A stretch of 64,000 nucleotides of DNA from Maritimibacter sp. (GTDB lineage Bacteria > Pseudomonadota > Alphaproteobacteria > Rhodobacterales > Rhodobacteraceae). Shown in pieces: positions 36,386 to 46,165 of this stretch. Below the pieces are notes generated by a model. The model was not told the origin of the DNA. It worked only from the letters and a program-made list of their open reading frames with translations, and did no database searches. The stretch spans positions 186,001 to 250,000 of the forward strand of contig NZNT01000019.1 in the NCBI GenBank assembly GCA_002695005.1, read 5' to 3'. Both the position numbers and the translations under genes were made by a program. The first letter of the stretch is position 1. Each line of letters opens with the position of its first letter.

Positions 36386-37333
36386 ATGGGCAACTACATC
36401 CTCAAACGCCTGATCTCAGCGATCCCCGTGTTGCTCGGCATCACGATCATCGTGTTTCTCATCATGGCGATGATCCCGGGTGATCCGGCGACCGCGATCC
36501 TCGGCAGCTATGCGACGCCCGAAAACGTGGAGAAGCTGAACCGCGACCTCGGCCTCGATAAGCCACTCGTGGTGCGCTACTTCATCTGGCTCGGCAATCT
36601 GCTCACGGGCGATTTCGGACGGTCGTTCAGCCTGAACCGCCCGGTCATCGACGAAATCCTCGAACGGTTCAACGCGACCCTGATCCTTGCGGGCACCGCC
36701 TGGGTGCTGTGCGCGATCTTCGGCATCCTCGCCGGTGTCGTCTCGGCCTCGCGCCAGTACGGCTTCGCGGACAAGGCGATTACCTTCGTGGTGCTGATCG
36801 GCATTTCGGTCCCGTCCTTCTTCCTCGGCATGATGATGATCCTGTTCTTCGCCGTGAACCTGAAGATCCTGCCCGTCTCGGGCATGTTCGCAATCTACGG
36901 GGGCGGGGACCTCCCCGACCTTTTGCGACACCTCGTGATGCCCGCCATCGCGCTCGCCGTCGTCGCAACAGGGGTCGTCGCACGTCTGTCGCGCTCGGCC
37001 ATGCTGGAGGTGCTGCGGCAGGACTACATCCGCACCGCACGCGCCAAGGGGGTGGGGGAGCGCCGGGTGCTCTACGGTCATGCGCTGCGTGCCGCGATGG
37101 TGTCGATCATTCCGGTGCTGGGCATTCAGGCGGGCTTCGTCCTGTCAGGCTCGGTTTTCATCGAGATCGTGTTCCAGTGGCCCGGCGTGGGCCGGATGCT
37201 GGTCGATGCGATCCTGACCCGAGACATCCTGCTCGTGCAGGGCGGCGTGGTCTTCGTCGCCGCCTGCTATGTATTCTTCAACATCTGCGTGGACGTGGCC
37301 CAGTCGCTCCTCGACCCGAGGATCAAGACATGA
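36386..37333 (+). CDS. Dipeptide/oligopeptide ABC permease (DppB-type)
   Basis: 315-residue inner-membrane permease starting MGNYILKRLISAIPVLLGITIIVF, the DppB/OppB N terminus, with about six hydrophobic segments. The EAA loop is DYIRTARAKGVGERRVLYGHALRAA. GTG at 36380 is an alternative start two codons upstream, but the purine-rich site GAGAGCGGGG is better placed for 36386. It overlaps the next gene by four bases. Confidence 0.9.
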   Translation: MGNYILKRLISAIPVLLGITIIVFLIMAMIPGDPATAILGSYATPENVEKLNRDLGLDKPLVVRYFIWLGNLLTGDFGRSFSLNRPVIDEILERFNATLILAGTAWVLCAIFGILAGVVSASRQYGFADKAITFVVLIGISVPSFFLGMMMILFFAVNLKILPVSGMFAIYGGGDLPDLLRHLVMPAIALAVVATGVVARLSRSAMLEVLRQDYIRTARAKGVGERRVLYGHALRAAMVSIIPVLGIQAGFVLSGSVFIEIVFQWPGVGRMLVDAILTRDILLVQGGVVFVAACYVFFNICVDVAQSLLDPRIKT

Positions 37334-39195
37334 ACTTCGTGCGCCTGATCTTTCGCAATCGGCTGGCGGCACTCGGCGCGGTCGTCCTTGGCCTGATCCT
37401 GCTGTTCGTCATCATCACACCGCTCCTGCCGCTTCAGGACCCGGATGTGACGAACACCGCCGACCGGTTCCTGCCGCCGTTCTCCGAGGGGCACCTGCTG
37501 GGCACCGACCACCTCGGGCGGGACCTGCTCGCCCGGCTCCTGTACGGCACGCGCGTGTCACTGGCGGTGGGCATCTTCGCCGCCCTGATCGCGGGCACGA
37601 TCGGCTCGGCCATCGGCATCGTCGCGGGATATTTCGGCGGGCGCACGGACAATGTCATCATGCGCGGCGTCGACATGCTCATGGCGTTTCCCTACATCCT
37701 GCTGGCGCTTGCCATCGTCGCGGCCCTCGGGCCGGGGCTGTTCAACGCGCTCATCGCCGTGGCCGCCGTGAACATCCCGTTTTTCGCGCGCAACATCCGG
37801 GGTGTGACCGTCTCGCTGGCAGGGCGCGAGTTCATCGACGCGGCGCGACTGGCCGGCATGGGGCACACCCGGATCATCCTGACCGAGCTACTGCCCAACG
37901 TGCTCTCGACCATCGTGATCGCCATGTCCACGACCGTGGGCTGGATGATCCTCGAGACCGCCGGGCTGTCGTTCCTCGGCCTCGGCAGCCAGCCTCCGCA
38001 GGCCGACCTGGGCTCGATGCTGGGCGAGGCGCGCTCGCAGCTCATCACCGATCCGCATACCTCCATCATCCCCGGCATCATGATTTTCCTGATCGTCATG
38101 TCGATCAACCTCTTGGGCGACGGCGTGCGCGATGCGCTCGACCCACGCCTGCGCTCCGGCGCTCTCACCCGCCCGCGCGCTCAGACGCTGGTGGACCGGG
38201 GCGACGATGTGCCGGCAGACGATCAGAAGGGCATCCTGAACCTACAGCGGCTGTCGACGCAGTTCCACGTGGGACCGCGCATCTACAAGGCGGTCAACGA
38301 GGTGTCGCTCTTCGTTAAACCCGGCGAATGCGTGGGGGTGATCGGGGAGTCCGGCTCGGGCAAATCCGTAACCGCACTCTCCGTCATGGGCCTCGTCCCG
38401 TCGCCGCCGGGCGTCGTGACCGGCGGGGCCGTGCGGTACGAAGGTGAGGACCTGCTGGACATGCCGTTCGAGAAGCTGCGCCAGCACCGGGGCGACAGGG
38501 TCGCCTATATCTTTCAGGACCCGCTTTCGACGCTGCACCCGCTCTACAAGGTCGGCGACCAGTTGAAGGAAGCGATCAGCGTCCACCACAAGGTGTCGGA
38601 CAAGGAGCTCACGAACCGGGCCATCGACCTCCTGAAATCCGTGCGCATTCCCAATGCCGAGAACCGCGTCCGAAACTACCCGCACGAGATGTCGGGCGGC
38701 ATGCGCCAGCGCGTCGGCATCGCGATGGCGCTCGCGAACGACCCCGAGGTCATCATCGCGGACGAGCCGACGACAGCGCTCGACGTCACCGTTCAGGCCC
38801 AGATCCTCGCGCTGCTCGACGATCTGAGGCGCGAGCGGGGCCTCGCCATCGTGTTCATTACGCATGATTTCGGCGTCGTCGCTCAACTCTGCGACCGGGT
38901 TGGCGTGATGTATGGCGGCAAGATCGTGGAGGAGGGGTCCACCACCGACATCCTTGACCATCCCGCGCATCCCTACACGAAACGCCTCATGGCCTGCGTG
39001 CCGGAACTGGGCGGTGGCAAGCGTGAGCTTGCCGCGATCCCCGGCTTGCCGCCCATCGTGTCGGACCTGCCGCCCGGCTGCGCCTTCGCACCCCGCTGCG
39101 ACAAGGCGACCGAGGCCTGCAAACAGGGCGAGATCACGCTCGACGGCAGCGCCCACAAGGTGCGCTGCATCCATCCCGAGGAGGAGGTCGCATGA
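37330..39195 (+). CDS. Fused ABC permease-ATPase (DppC-DppD in one chain)
   Basis: 621-residue single reading frame. Residues 1-275 or so are a DppC-type permease ([25 protein letters not shown] and an EAA loop near [17 protein letters not shown]). Residues from about 300 are a DppD-type ATPase with Walker A GESGSGKS (339-346), signature [10 protein letters not shown], Walker [13 protein letters not shown] and an oligopeptide-family C-terminal cysteine tail ([16 protein letters not shown]). The linker (about 276-300, hydrophilic) has no stop or internal start with a good ribosome-binding site, so it is a real fusion. It partners with DppB- and DppF-type proteins. Confidence 0.9.
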   Translation: MNFVRLIFRNRLAALGAVVLGLILLFVIITPLLPLQDPDVTNTADRFLPPFSEGHLLGTDHLGRDLLARLLYGTRVSLAVGIFAALIAGTIGSAIGIVAGYFGGRTDNVIMRGVDMLMAFPYILLALAIVAALGPGLFNALIAVAAVNIPFFARNIRGVTVSLAGREFIDAARLAGMGHTRIILTELLPNVLSTIVIAMSTTVGWMILETAGLSFLGLGSQPPQADLGSMLGEARSQLITDPHTSIIPGIMIFLIVMSINLLGDGVRDALDPRLRSGALTRPRAQTLVDRGDDVPADDQKGILNLQRLSTQFHVGPRIYKAVNEVSLFVKPGECVGVIGESGSGKSVTALSVMGLVPSPPGVVTGGAVRYEGEDLLDMPFEKLRQHRGDRVAYIFQDPLSTLHPLYKVGDQLKEAISVHHKVSDKELTNRAIDLLKSVRIPNAENRVRNYPHEMSGGMRQRVGIAMALANDPEVIIADEPTTALDVTVQAQILALLDDLRRERGLAIVFITHDFGVVAQLCDRVGVMYGGKIVEEGSTTDILDHPAHPYTKRLMACVPELGGGKRELAAIPGLPPIVSDLPPGCAFAPRCDKATEACKQGEITLDGSAHKVRCIHPEEEVA

Positions 39196-40151
39196 CCGCT
39201 GCACTCAAGGTCGACAATCTCGCCAAGACGTTTTCCATCTCCGGTGGCCTGTTCGGCGGACAAAAGGCCGGCGTGCGCGCCATCCGCCCGATGTCGTTCG
39301 AGGTTCAGACCGGCGAAACCCTTGGCATCGTGGGGGAATCCGGCTGCGGCAAATCCACACTGGCCCGGATGCTGGTGGGACTGCTTGAGCCGACCGAGGG
39401 CACCATCGAGATCGAGGGCAAGGCGCTCGACAATGCCGACCCTGCGGCTTTCGGGCGGCTGATCCAGTACATGTTTCAGGACCCGGTCTCCTCGCTCAAC
39501 CCGCGCAAGACGATCAAGCAGATCATGGAGGCCCCGCTCAAACGGCTCTACGGCATGAACCGGGCTGAGCGGGACGCGCGGATCGACGAGATTTTCGACA
39601 GCGTGAACCTGCGGCCTGAATTTCTCGAACGCTATCCGCACGAGTTTTCCGGCGGGCAGGCGCAGCGGATCGGGGTGGCCCGTGCGCTCGCCGCCGCGCC
39701 GCGCATCATCATCCTCGACGAACCCGTCTCTGCGCTCGACGTGTCGGTGCAGGCGCAGGTGCTCAACCTGCTCCGGCGGCTGAAGGACGAGTTCAACCTG
39801 ACCTATCTCTTCATCTCGCACGACCTCGCGGTGGTCGAGGCCGTGTCCGACAGGATCGTCGTGCTCTATTTCGGCGCGGTGGTGGAGATCGGGCGGGCGG
39901 AAGAGGTTTTCTCGAATCCGAAACACCCCTATACCAAGCTTCTCGCGGATTCCGCCCCTGTGGTGGGCCGCCCGCTCAAGGCGCCCGAGCAGAAGGACAG
40001 CGAGCTGCCCGATCCGCTGAACCCGCCGCCGGGCTGCGCATTCGCCACGCGCTGCCCGCGGGCGACAGACATCTGCCGGGAGAAAGACCCGGCGCTCGAA
40101 CCCATGGGAAAAGACCAGTTTGCCGCGTGTTTCCACCCCCTCGAAGGCTGA
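39192..40151 (+). CDS. Oligopeptide ABC transporter ATPase (DppF-type)
   Basis: 319-residue second ATPase of the transporter. Walker [10 protein letters not shown] (48-56), signature [10 protein letters not shown], Walker [13 protein letters not shown], and the C-terminal oligopeptide-family segment [18 protein letters not shown]. The start overlaps the fusion gene by four bases; the end overlaps the GntR frame by 32 bases. Confidence 0.92.
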   Translation: MTAALKVDNLAKTFSISGGLFGGQKAGVRAIRPMSFEVQTGETLGIVGESGCGKSTLARMLVGLLEPTEGTIEIEGKALDNADPAAFGRLIQYMFQDPVSSLNPRKTIKQIMEAPLKRLYGMNRAERDARIDEIFDSVNLRPEFLERYPHEFSGGQAQRIGVARALAAAPRIIILDEPVSALDVSVQAQVLNLLRRLKDEFNLTYLFISHDLAVVEAVSDRIVVLYFGAVVEIGRAEEVFSNPKHPYTKLLADSAPVVGRPLKAPEQKDSELPDPLNPPPGCAFATRCPRATDICREKDPALEPMGKDQFAACFHPLEG

Positions 40152-40887
40152 AGGCCCGAAGCTGAGTCGTCCGGCACAGGTTGCCGAGGCGATCAAGGAC
40201 TTCATCGTGCGTGAGGGGCTTCAGCCGGGCGACAGGCTGCCCTCGGAGCCGGAATTGATCGAGCGCTTCGGTATGGCCAAAGGGACGATCCGCGAAGCAT
40301 TGCGGCTGCTCGACGCGCAGGGGCTGGTCAAGTCGCGCACGGGGCCGGGCGGCGGGACTTTCGTTCATGAGGTGTCTCAACAGCGGGCCGAGGCGCTGCT
40401 CGCCAACTATTTCTATTTCAAGGATCTGACGATCTCCGACATCTACCAGATCCGGCGTGTGCTCGAACCCGAGCTCGTGGCGGATCTCGCGGGCGCGTTG
40501 AGCCCGCGTGTTATGGAGGAGTTGCGTGACATCCTCGCCTCCTACTCCGACCCGGCCACAACGGACGAGGAGGAGCGGGATCAGCATGTCGCAACCTTGC
40601 AATTCCACAAGTTGCTGGCGGACCAAAGCGCCAATCCGCTCCTGTCCTTTCTGATCGGCTTCATGCTCACGATCCTCACGGACATCACGGTCTACCGGAA
40701 GCTCTACACGCCGATCAACAGGGATCTCTGGGCCCGCGGTCTCGACTACCAGACCCGGTTGCTCGACGCGCTGGAAACCGGCGACAGCGGTGCCGCGCGC
40801 GCGATCATGAAGGCGCACATGCAGACTGCGGGGCCACTGATGGAGGGGCAGGAAGCCTTTTCCCTCAAGCGGTTCCTCTCGCACTGA
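40120..40887 (+). CDS. GntR/FCD-family transcriptional regulator
   Basis: 255-residue regulator with an N-terminal winged helix (about 18-85, IVREGLQPGDRLPSEPELIERFGMAKGTIREALRLLDAQGLV) and an all-helical FCD ligand domain with the expected histidines (HKLLADQ and MKAHMQT). A TTG start at 40120 inside dppF is the only nearby candidate in frame, which implies translational coupling. Probable regulator of the ABC/M20/DUF1028 island through the twin TTATCATGATAA site. Confidence 0.85.
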   Translation: MPRVSTPSKAEGPKLSRPAQVAEAIKDFIVREGLQPGDRLPSEPELIERFGMAKGTIREALRLLDAQGLVKSRTGPGGGTFVHEVSQQRAEALLANYFYFKDLTISDIYQIRRVLEPELVADLAGALSPRVMEELRDILASYSDPATTDEEERDQHVATLQFHKLLADQSANPLLSFLIGFMLTILTDITVYRKLYTPINRDLWARGLDYQTRLLDALETGDSGAARAIMKAHMQTAGPLMEGQEAFSLKRFLSH

Positions 40888-40934
40888 CGCATACCGGCCG
40901 TTGAACTCGGCCCCCGGCGGTCTATACCTGCGCC

Positions 40935-41996
40935 ATGACGTTTCCGCCCCTGCGCCACAACCTGTTCACCTTGCTGCTGCTGATTTGTGGCGGCGCGGCG
41001 GGGTTCGCGTTCGCCTGGATCGGACTGCCGCTCCCGTTCATGCTTGGGAGCCTCTTTGTCTCGGCCATTGCGGCACTGAGCTTTGCGCGCCGGATTCCCG
41101 AAAACTACAGCTATCCACTTCCTTTCCGACAACTCTTCGTGGGCGTCATTGGGGTCATGATCGGCGCACAGGTCTCGCCCGATCTGCTGGCGCTTGCACC
41201 AAACATGGCGGTGACGATCCCTGCCATCCTGTTGTTCGTGGTTCTCGCGCATTCCGGGAATTTCCTGATCTTCCGGAAGGTTGGTGGGCTCGATCGCTCG
41301 ACGGCCTTCTTCTCCGGGTCTCCCGGCGGGCTGCTCGAAGCCATTTCGTTCGGCGAGGAATCGGGCGCCGACATACGCATGCTCACCATCCTTCAATTCC
41401 TGCGCATCATCGTTGTCGTTGTAATCCTCCCGCTGGGCATCTCGATCTACGAAGGGGAGGCGGTCGGCTCGGCAGCGGGCCTGACCTTGTCCGCGACTCC
41501 GGCAACGCTCATCGACGTCATCCTCGTGCTGGGCGCCTCAATCATCGGCGTTTGGCTTGGCGGTAAAGCGAAACTGCCCGCCGCACAGCTCGCCGGGCCT
41601 CTCATCCTCGTTGGGATCGCCACCGCGTTCGGTCTCGTGTCGCTCAGCATCCCCGGCTGGCTCGTCGGGTTCGCACAGGTGGTCGTGGGCACGAGCCTTG
41701 GCCTCCGGTTCGTGGGGATCACCCGGCGGATGCTCTTGGGCGGCCTCGGCCTTGCCCTGGTGTCGGGGGTTTTTATGCTGGCATTGGGCGGCGCGATGTC
41801 GCTGGCTGTGGCCCGGGCGACAGGTTTCGACCTCGAAACGCTCATCATCAGCTTCGCACCGGGCGGCGTGACCGAAATGAGCCTCATCGCCCTGTCACTG
41901 GCCGCCAATCCGGCCTTCGTAACGCTGCATCACCTCGTGCGGATCGTCGCGACCGTCGTGGAACTCGCCGTCGTGCGAAAGCTGCGGCTCGTCTGA
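40935..41996 (+). CDS. AbrB-family membrane protein (PF05145-type)
   Basis: 353-residue integral membrane protein with about ten hydrophobic segments, of the family often misnamed AbrB regulator or ammonia monooxygenase. Two repeats are visible, each with a G-x-P-x-x-ML/LG-like start (GLPLPFMLGSLFVSAI; AGPLILVGIATAFGL), and PGGLLEAISFGEESGADIRML and PGGVTEMSLIALSL match between halves. Probably a transporter of unknown substrate. No DNA-binding domain is present. It follows the GntR gene by 47 bp. Confidence 0.82.
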   Translation: MTFPPLRHNLFTLLLLICGGAAGFAFAWIGLPLPFMLGSLFVSAIAALSFARRIPENYSYPLPFRQLFVGVIGVMIGAQVSPDLLALAPNMAVTIPAILLFVVLAHSGNFLIFRKVGGLDRSTAFFSGSPGGLLEAISFGEESGADIRMLTILQFLRIIVVVVILPLGISIYEGEAVGSAAGLTLSATPATLIDVILVLGASIIGVWLGGKAKLPAAQLAGPLILVGIATAFGLVSLSIPGWLVGFAQVVVGTSLGLRFVGITRRMLLGGLGLALVSGVFMLALGGAMSLAVARATGFDLETLIISFAPGGVTEMSLIALSLAANPAFVTLHHLVRIVATVVELAVVRKLRLV

Positions 41997-41999
41997 GCC

Positions 42000-42284
42000 T
42001 TACTTGTTCGCGTCGATCCAGCGGCTCATGAGGCCCGCGTCGCGGAAACACTCATCCGGAATGGCCCTTCGCTTGATGCGTGCGATCTTCTCGGCGAAGG
42101 CCACCTGCCGCGACGTGGCGACACCTTGTGTGGAACTGCGCGTGCGGTTGCGGTCGATCCAGCTCGACAGCGCCTGCCGCGTCTCGAGGCTCGCGCGTGG
42201 AATAGGGGTGTCGAGCTTGCGCGCGATGGCGCGGGCATAGCCCAGTTGCTTGTCGGTCGGCGGTAAAGGGTTCGTCTCATACAT
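42000..42284 (-). CDS. Small protein made of two copies of a TxxQxxxAxxIA motif
   Basis: 94-residue cytoplasmic protein with no family I can name. It is an internal duplication of about 38 residues: copy 1 runs from TDKQLGYARAIARKLD to LSSWIDRNR, copy 2 from TSRQVAFAEKIARIKRR to MSRWIDANK. Each copy is helical with a basic face, ending in SxWIDxNK/R. The start at 42284 (MYETNPLPP) is preferred to an ATG 13 codons upstream. It is convergent with the AbrB-family gene, three bases away. Confidence 0.7.
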   Translation of the reverse strand: MYETNPLPPTDKQLGYARAIARKLDTPIPRASLETRQALSSWIDRNRTRSSTQGVATSRQVAFAEKIARIKRRAIPDECFRDAGLMSRWIDANK

Positions 42285-42436
42285 GATGCGGTTCTCCCGA
42301 TAATGAGAACAAATATAGAACAAATGTTCTCACCTGCAAAGAGGGAACGCCTCAACTGGCCGTGAAGTTGCACAATGTGTTGGGGGGCACGCAATTGTTG
42401 CCACATCATTGTCCAATTTTCGGTGTACCCGGAGGC

Positions 42437-43510
42437 ATGACGACGCGCGCGCCCGAGAGACAGGAACGCCCCCGCCTGCTCGCCCCGTTCGAGGGGTTGC
42501 GCGGGTTCGCGGCATTGGCAGTCTTCATCTACCATTTCCACCATGTTGCGGGCCTCGACGCCCTGACCGCGCTTGCGCCCGGTTTCTTCGGGTCCGGCTG
42601 GGTCTTCGTGGATGTATTCTTCGTACTGTCCGGCTGGGTCATAGCGCATGTCTATGCTGACCGGCTGGTGACAGGCTCGGCCACGCTGCGGAACTTCTTC
42701 GCAGCCCGGATCGCCCGGCTCTGGCCGCTTCACATGACCGTTCTCGTGGCCTGGTTCGCGCTGGCACCGGCCCTGTTCGGTGCGCCCGGGGTCGCGAGTT
42801 ACGCCGGATGCTTCGGCCAACTCATCACCCTCAGCTTCACATGGGGGCTGCTGGCCTGCGCCGCGCCCGTGCCGCCGGCCTGGTCGATCAGCGCCGAGAT
42901 GGTCGCTTACATGGTCTTCCCGGTGCTGGTTGCACTCGGCTTGACCCGAAACCTACGCGGCGGGGTCATGTTGCTCGTCGCGGGCCTCGGCGGATACTTG
43001 GCCATGCAGGCAGCATGGGGTGGGTTTCACGTCTATGACGGACGCGCACCGCTCAGGGCGGTGGCCGGATTCTCCATAGGTGCCGGGTTGTGGCGAATGG
43101 AAAGGGCGGGCTTTCTGCCGTCGGGGCGCCTTCAGGTTGTTGCCGCGGCGGCCTTGATCGTTGGCGTGGCATCCAACGCCCCACCCTTCGCTTTGCTTCT
43201 TGTCAGCATATTCCTGATCGCCACTCTTGGGGACGGGACCGGACCAGTCGCCCGGTTTTTGTCGAGCCGCCCTGCGATGACCCTTGGCCGATTGAGCTTC
43301 GGGCTCTATCTCTGGCACTGGTTCGCCATCGCGGGCCTCGCCGCTCTGGGCGCCGCCGCAACGCCGATCATGGCTCTGGTCGCGGTGCTCGCGGTGCTGG
43401 GTTTGGCAGAGGTTTCCTACCGGCTGATCGAAATGCCGGCACGGGAGCGGATCAAGTCCGTGATGGGCCGGTCCGGACAAACAGTGCAGGCGACACCGCA
43501 CGAAGGATGA
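42437..43510 (+). CDS. Membrane acyltransferase (acyltransferase 3 family)
   Basis: 357-residue polytopic protein of the OafA/NodX acyltransferase-3 family, which acylates cell-surface sugars. N-terminal motif FEGLRGFAALAVFIYHFHH contains the catalytic histidine. FFVLSGWVIAHVYADRL and RRIARLWPLH-like FFAARIARLWPLH follow. The start at 42437 has GGAGG four bases upstream. Followed three bases later by the DCC-family gene, with which it is probably co-transcribed. Confidence 0.85.
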   Translation: MTTRAPERQERPRLLAPFEGLRGFAALAVFIYHFHHVAGLDALTALAPGFFGSGWVFVDVFFVLSGWVIAHVYADRLVTGSATLRNFFAARIARLWPLHMTVLVAWFALAPALFGAPGVASYAGCFGQLITLSFTWGLLACAAPVPPAWSISAEMVAYMVFPVLVALGLTRNLRGGVMLLVAGLGGYLAMQAAWGGFHVYDGRAPLRAVAGFSIGAGLWRMERAGFLPSGRLQVVAAAALIVGVASNAPPFALLLVSIFLIATLGDGTGPVARFLSSRPAMTLGRLSFGLYLWHWFAIAGLAALGAAATPIMALVAVLAVLGLAEVSYRLIEMPARERIKSVMGRSGQTVQATPHEG

Positions 43511-43513
43511 ACG

Positions 43514-43879
43514 ATGCAAATCGTCTATGACGGAGAATGCCCCTTCTGCTCGCGCTACGTCGCGATGCTGCGCCTGCGTGAGGCAGCGGGGCCGGTCGAA
43601 CTCGTGAATGCGCGCGAGGATCATCCGGCAGTGACGCGCGTGATGGCGGCGGGGTTCGACCTCGACAAAGGCATGGCGCTGATCGATGGCGACACGATCC
43701 ACTACGGGGACGACTGCATTCACCGGCTCGCCTTGATGAGCACCAATTCGACGCTGTTCAACCGCCTGAACGCCCGCATCTTCCGCTCGCCCCGCGTGGC
43801 GAAGCTGCTCTACCCGGTACTCAAGACGGGGCGCAACGTGACCTTGGCCCTGATGGGTCGTCGCAAGATCTCAGGCTGA
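43514..43879 (+). CDS. DCC-family thiol-disulfide oxidoreductase (DUF393)
   Basis: 121-residue DCC-family protein. It begins MQIVYDGECPFCSRYVAMLR with the CxxC pair at C9 and C12 right after the family-naming YDG(E/V)C motif. No signal peptide. DCC proteins are often linked to HTTM-domain membrane proteins, and an HTTM-like gene lies tail to tail six bases away. Substrate unknown. Confidence 0.85.
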   Translation: MQIVYDGECPFCSRYVAMLRLREAAGPVELVNAREDHPAVTRVMAAGFDLDKGMALIDGDTIHYGDDCIHRLALMSTNSTLFNRLNARIFRSPRVAKLLYPVLKTGRNVTLALMGRRKISG

Positions 43880-43885
43880 CCCGGT

Positions 43886-45304
43886 TCAGTGCGAGCAGAC
43901 CTTGGGCCGCGCCCAATCAACCGGTTTGAATGTCAGGAACTTCTGCGCCACCAGCCCGTGCGCTAGATAGGTATTCGCCCAGCCCGGACTCGCCGTCGAA
44001 ACGACCCCCGCTTCGGTCTGCACCATCACCTCAAGCCCCGGTGTCGTCGCCAGCATCCGGTCGAGTTCGTAGCGCACCAGATCGTATCCCGGCGCAACGA
44101 AGCGCGCGTCGAACCCGGGGCTGTTGGACGCCACCGGGGTCACCAACGCCTCTTGATAGCCTGCGCCGAAGGGCAGAACGCCGTGAAACAGGTGGTTCGT
44201 CTCGCCGCCCTCCGTGTGGAGATTCGAAAACATGGCCACCGAGCTTTCGGTCTTGAGGCCGAGGTAGGGGCTCCACCCGTTCGCGAAGTAGAGCATCGGA
44301 ATGATGAGCAGCCAACCCGCACGGTAGCCCTGTTTCGCGCCGCCATCACGCGGCATGAACAGGATGAGGAAGGCATAAAACCCAAGCGCGTAGAGCGCGA
44401 AGAAGGGCATGAAACTTCGGTCGTCAGGAATGAACCGCACCGGGTCGAGCAGTGCGCCCATCGCCGCGACATACGCGATCACGAACAGGATCAGCGCCCA
44501 GCGGCCGAATTTCAGCGCCCGCTCCTGGCTCCCCGCCCAGCGTGTCGCGGCGTCTAGAGCGTTAGTGAAGACCTCTTTCGGCAGAAACAGGGCGTAGAGG
44601 ACCAGCACGATGGTCGAGAAGTCTTTGTAATAGGCGTATCCGGTGAAGCCGATGATGATGTGAAACGGCACACCGATTAGGATACCGATGGTTTTCAGGC
44701 GCGGTATGAAGAGGGCGATCATGGCGATCCCCTCGATGATGAAGGTCGCGTAGATTGCGCCATATTGCCCGAAGGACCAGTTGCCCAGCCCGATACCGTT
44801 GAACAGTGCCTTGTACAGCACCACCGCGCAGCTCACGGCGGGGTCGAGGAAGTCGATGTTGATCTTGTGGTAGATGCCGAAAAAATACATCGCGGGCAGG
44901 ATCAGCCGGCCGGCCGACGCGACGCGATGAAAGAACCGGTCGCGATCCGCTTCGCCCGACGGGCGCACCATGAGCGCGGCCCCCAGTACGACGAGCGAGA
45001 AGGCGAAGGCGGTCGTCTGATTGTTGGAAGCGACGGGCGAATTCAACAGGTATGTTGCCGACCATGCGAACGCGTTGATGAGCAGGACGCCCCAGAGGCG
45101 CGGGTGCACGATCCCTGCCACGCTCATCCCCATGAACACGCCATGCAAGGCCGGGGGCAGGGGGGTGCCGCCCATCGTCAGGCCCCAAATCTGGAAAAAG
45201 TAGATCGACGACAGGAGCGTGATCAGCCCCAGCCGATCCAGAGGCCGCGCCGCGATGCCCGAAATGGTGATGCCGCGCGCCCGTGTTGCCCCGATGTTTT
45301 CCAT
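43886..45304 (-). CDS. HTTM-like polytopic membrane protein
   Basis: 472-residue membrane protein with about eight to ten hydrophobic segments and a hydrophilic C-terminal part of about 100 residues. It resembles the HTTM (vitamin-K-carboxylase-like) group in segments such as RLILPAMYFFGIYHKINIDFLDPAVSC and IIEGIAMIALFIPRLKTIGILIGVPFHIIIGFTGYAYY, which carry the buried histidines and aromatic residues of that family. Its convergent neighbour encodes a DCC thiol-oxidoreductase, a known association. I infer a membrane-redox function; the family call is moderate. Confidence 0.65.
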   Translation of the reverse strand: MENIGATRARGITISGIAARPLDRLGLITLLSSIYFFQIWGLTMGGTPLPPALHGVFMGMSVAGIVHPRLWGVLLINAFAWSATYLLNSPVASNNQTTAFAFSLVVLGAALMVRPSGEADRDRFFHRVASAGRLILPAMYFFGIYHKINIDFLDPAVSCAVVLYKALFNGIGLGNWSFGQYGAIYATFIIEGIAMIALFIPRLKTIGILIGVPFHIIIGFTGYAYYKDFSTIVLVLYALFLPKEVFTNALDAATRWAGSQERALKFGRWALILFVIAYVAAMGALLDPVRFIPDDRSFMPFFALYALGFYAFLILFMPRDGGAKQGYRAGWLLIIPMLYFANGWSPYLGLKTESSVAMFSNLHTEGGETNHLFHGVLPFGAGYQEALVTPVASNSPGFDARFVAPGYDLVRYELDRMLATTPGLEVMVQTEAGVVSTASPGWANTYLAHGLVAQKFLTFKPVDWARPKVCSH

Positions 45305-45421
45305 GTCAGCCCCGATGATCGGTTATCGTCTGATTGTTTTCATCTGGGCATAAATGAGAAATGCGGTGAAAAATGGGCGTGATTGTCCGTCTTTCGCGGC
45401 GCGTGGCGCTGTTTTTCGGCC

Positions 45422-46165
45422 TCAGGCGCGGGCGAGGCGCCCTGGAACATCAGCGGCCAGCGGCACTTCCGCGCGCCGCGCCATATCCCATGCCATCACG
45501 AGGTTCGATGACATCACGGGCATGTCCAGCTCAGCTTCCAGATCGTCGATGATGCCAAGCGCGCGCAGGTTGGTGCAGGACATGAACAAAGCGTCCACGC
45601 CCCCCGATTCCACGAGTGCACGTGCGGCTTGCTTGATCGAGTCGGGCGAAATGCGCGCGACACGGGCCTCTGACGAGACGTTGAAGCTGCCGAATACCGG
45701 CGTCTCGACACCGCCCTCGGCCAAGACCGCGCAAATCCGGTCCGACACTTCCGCGAGGTAGGGCGACAGGAAAGCGATGCGTTGTATGCCAAGTGCATTG
45801 CAGGCGGCGAGAAGCGCCGAGACCGGCTCGGTCACGGCCCGCGTCTGCGCGGCACCCGAGATCAACTCTGCCACCCTGGCGCGCCCGATTTGGGCCGTGC
45901 CGGAGGTGCAGCCGTATCCGATCGCGCCGAATTGCGTCCAAGGGCACAGAAGCCCGGCACTGGTGCCGAGGTCGGCCTCCATCGCGGCCAGTGTCTCGGG
46001 CGTAACATCGGCACCGGACCGGATGCGGCTGAATTGCAGGTCCACGTCCGGTCCGAAAAGGCGGCGGAAATCCTGCTCGATGGTCTCGTCGGACTGGAGA
46101 ACGATGACGCCGAGCTGGGCCGGAAAGGTCTCGACAGGTTCAAAAGGGAAGGTGCGAAAACTCAT
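45422..46165 (-). CDS. Asp/Glu-racemase-superfamily protein (EutA/maleate-isomerase-like)
   Basis: 247-residue protein of the aspartate/glutamate racemase fold, group of maleate cis-trans isomerase, arylmalonate decarboxylase and the ectoine-utilisation protein EutA. Both catalytic-type cysteines are present: C86 in GYGCTSGT and C197 in FMSCTNLRA. This favours racemase/isomerase chemistry over decarboxylase, which has one cysteine. The start at 46165 overlaps the M24 gene stop (ATGA). Last gene of a four-gene reverse operon. Confidence 0.8.
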   Translation of the reverse strand: MSFRTFPFEPVETFPAQLGVIVLQSDETIEQDFRRLFGPDVDLQFSRIRSGADVTPETLAAMEADLGTSAGLLCPWTQFGAIGYGCTSGTAQIGRARVAELISGAAQTRAVTEPVSALLAACNALGIQRIAFLSPYLAEVSDRICAVLAEGGVETPVFGSFNVSSEARVARISPDSIKQAARALVESGGVDALFMSCTNLRALGIIDDLEAELDMPVMSSNLVMAWDMARRAEVPLAADVPGRLARA

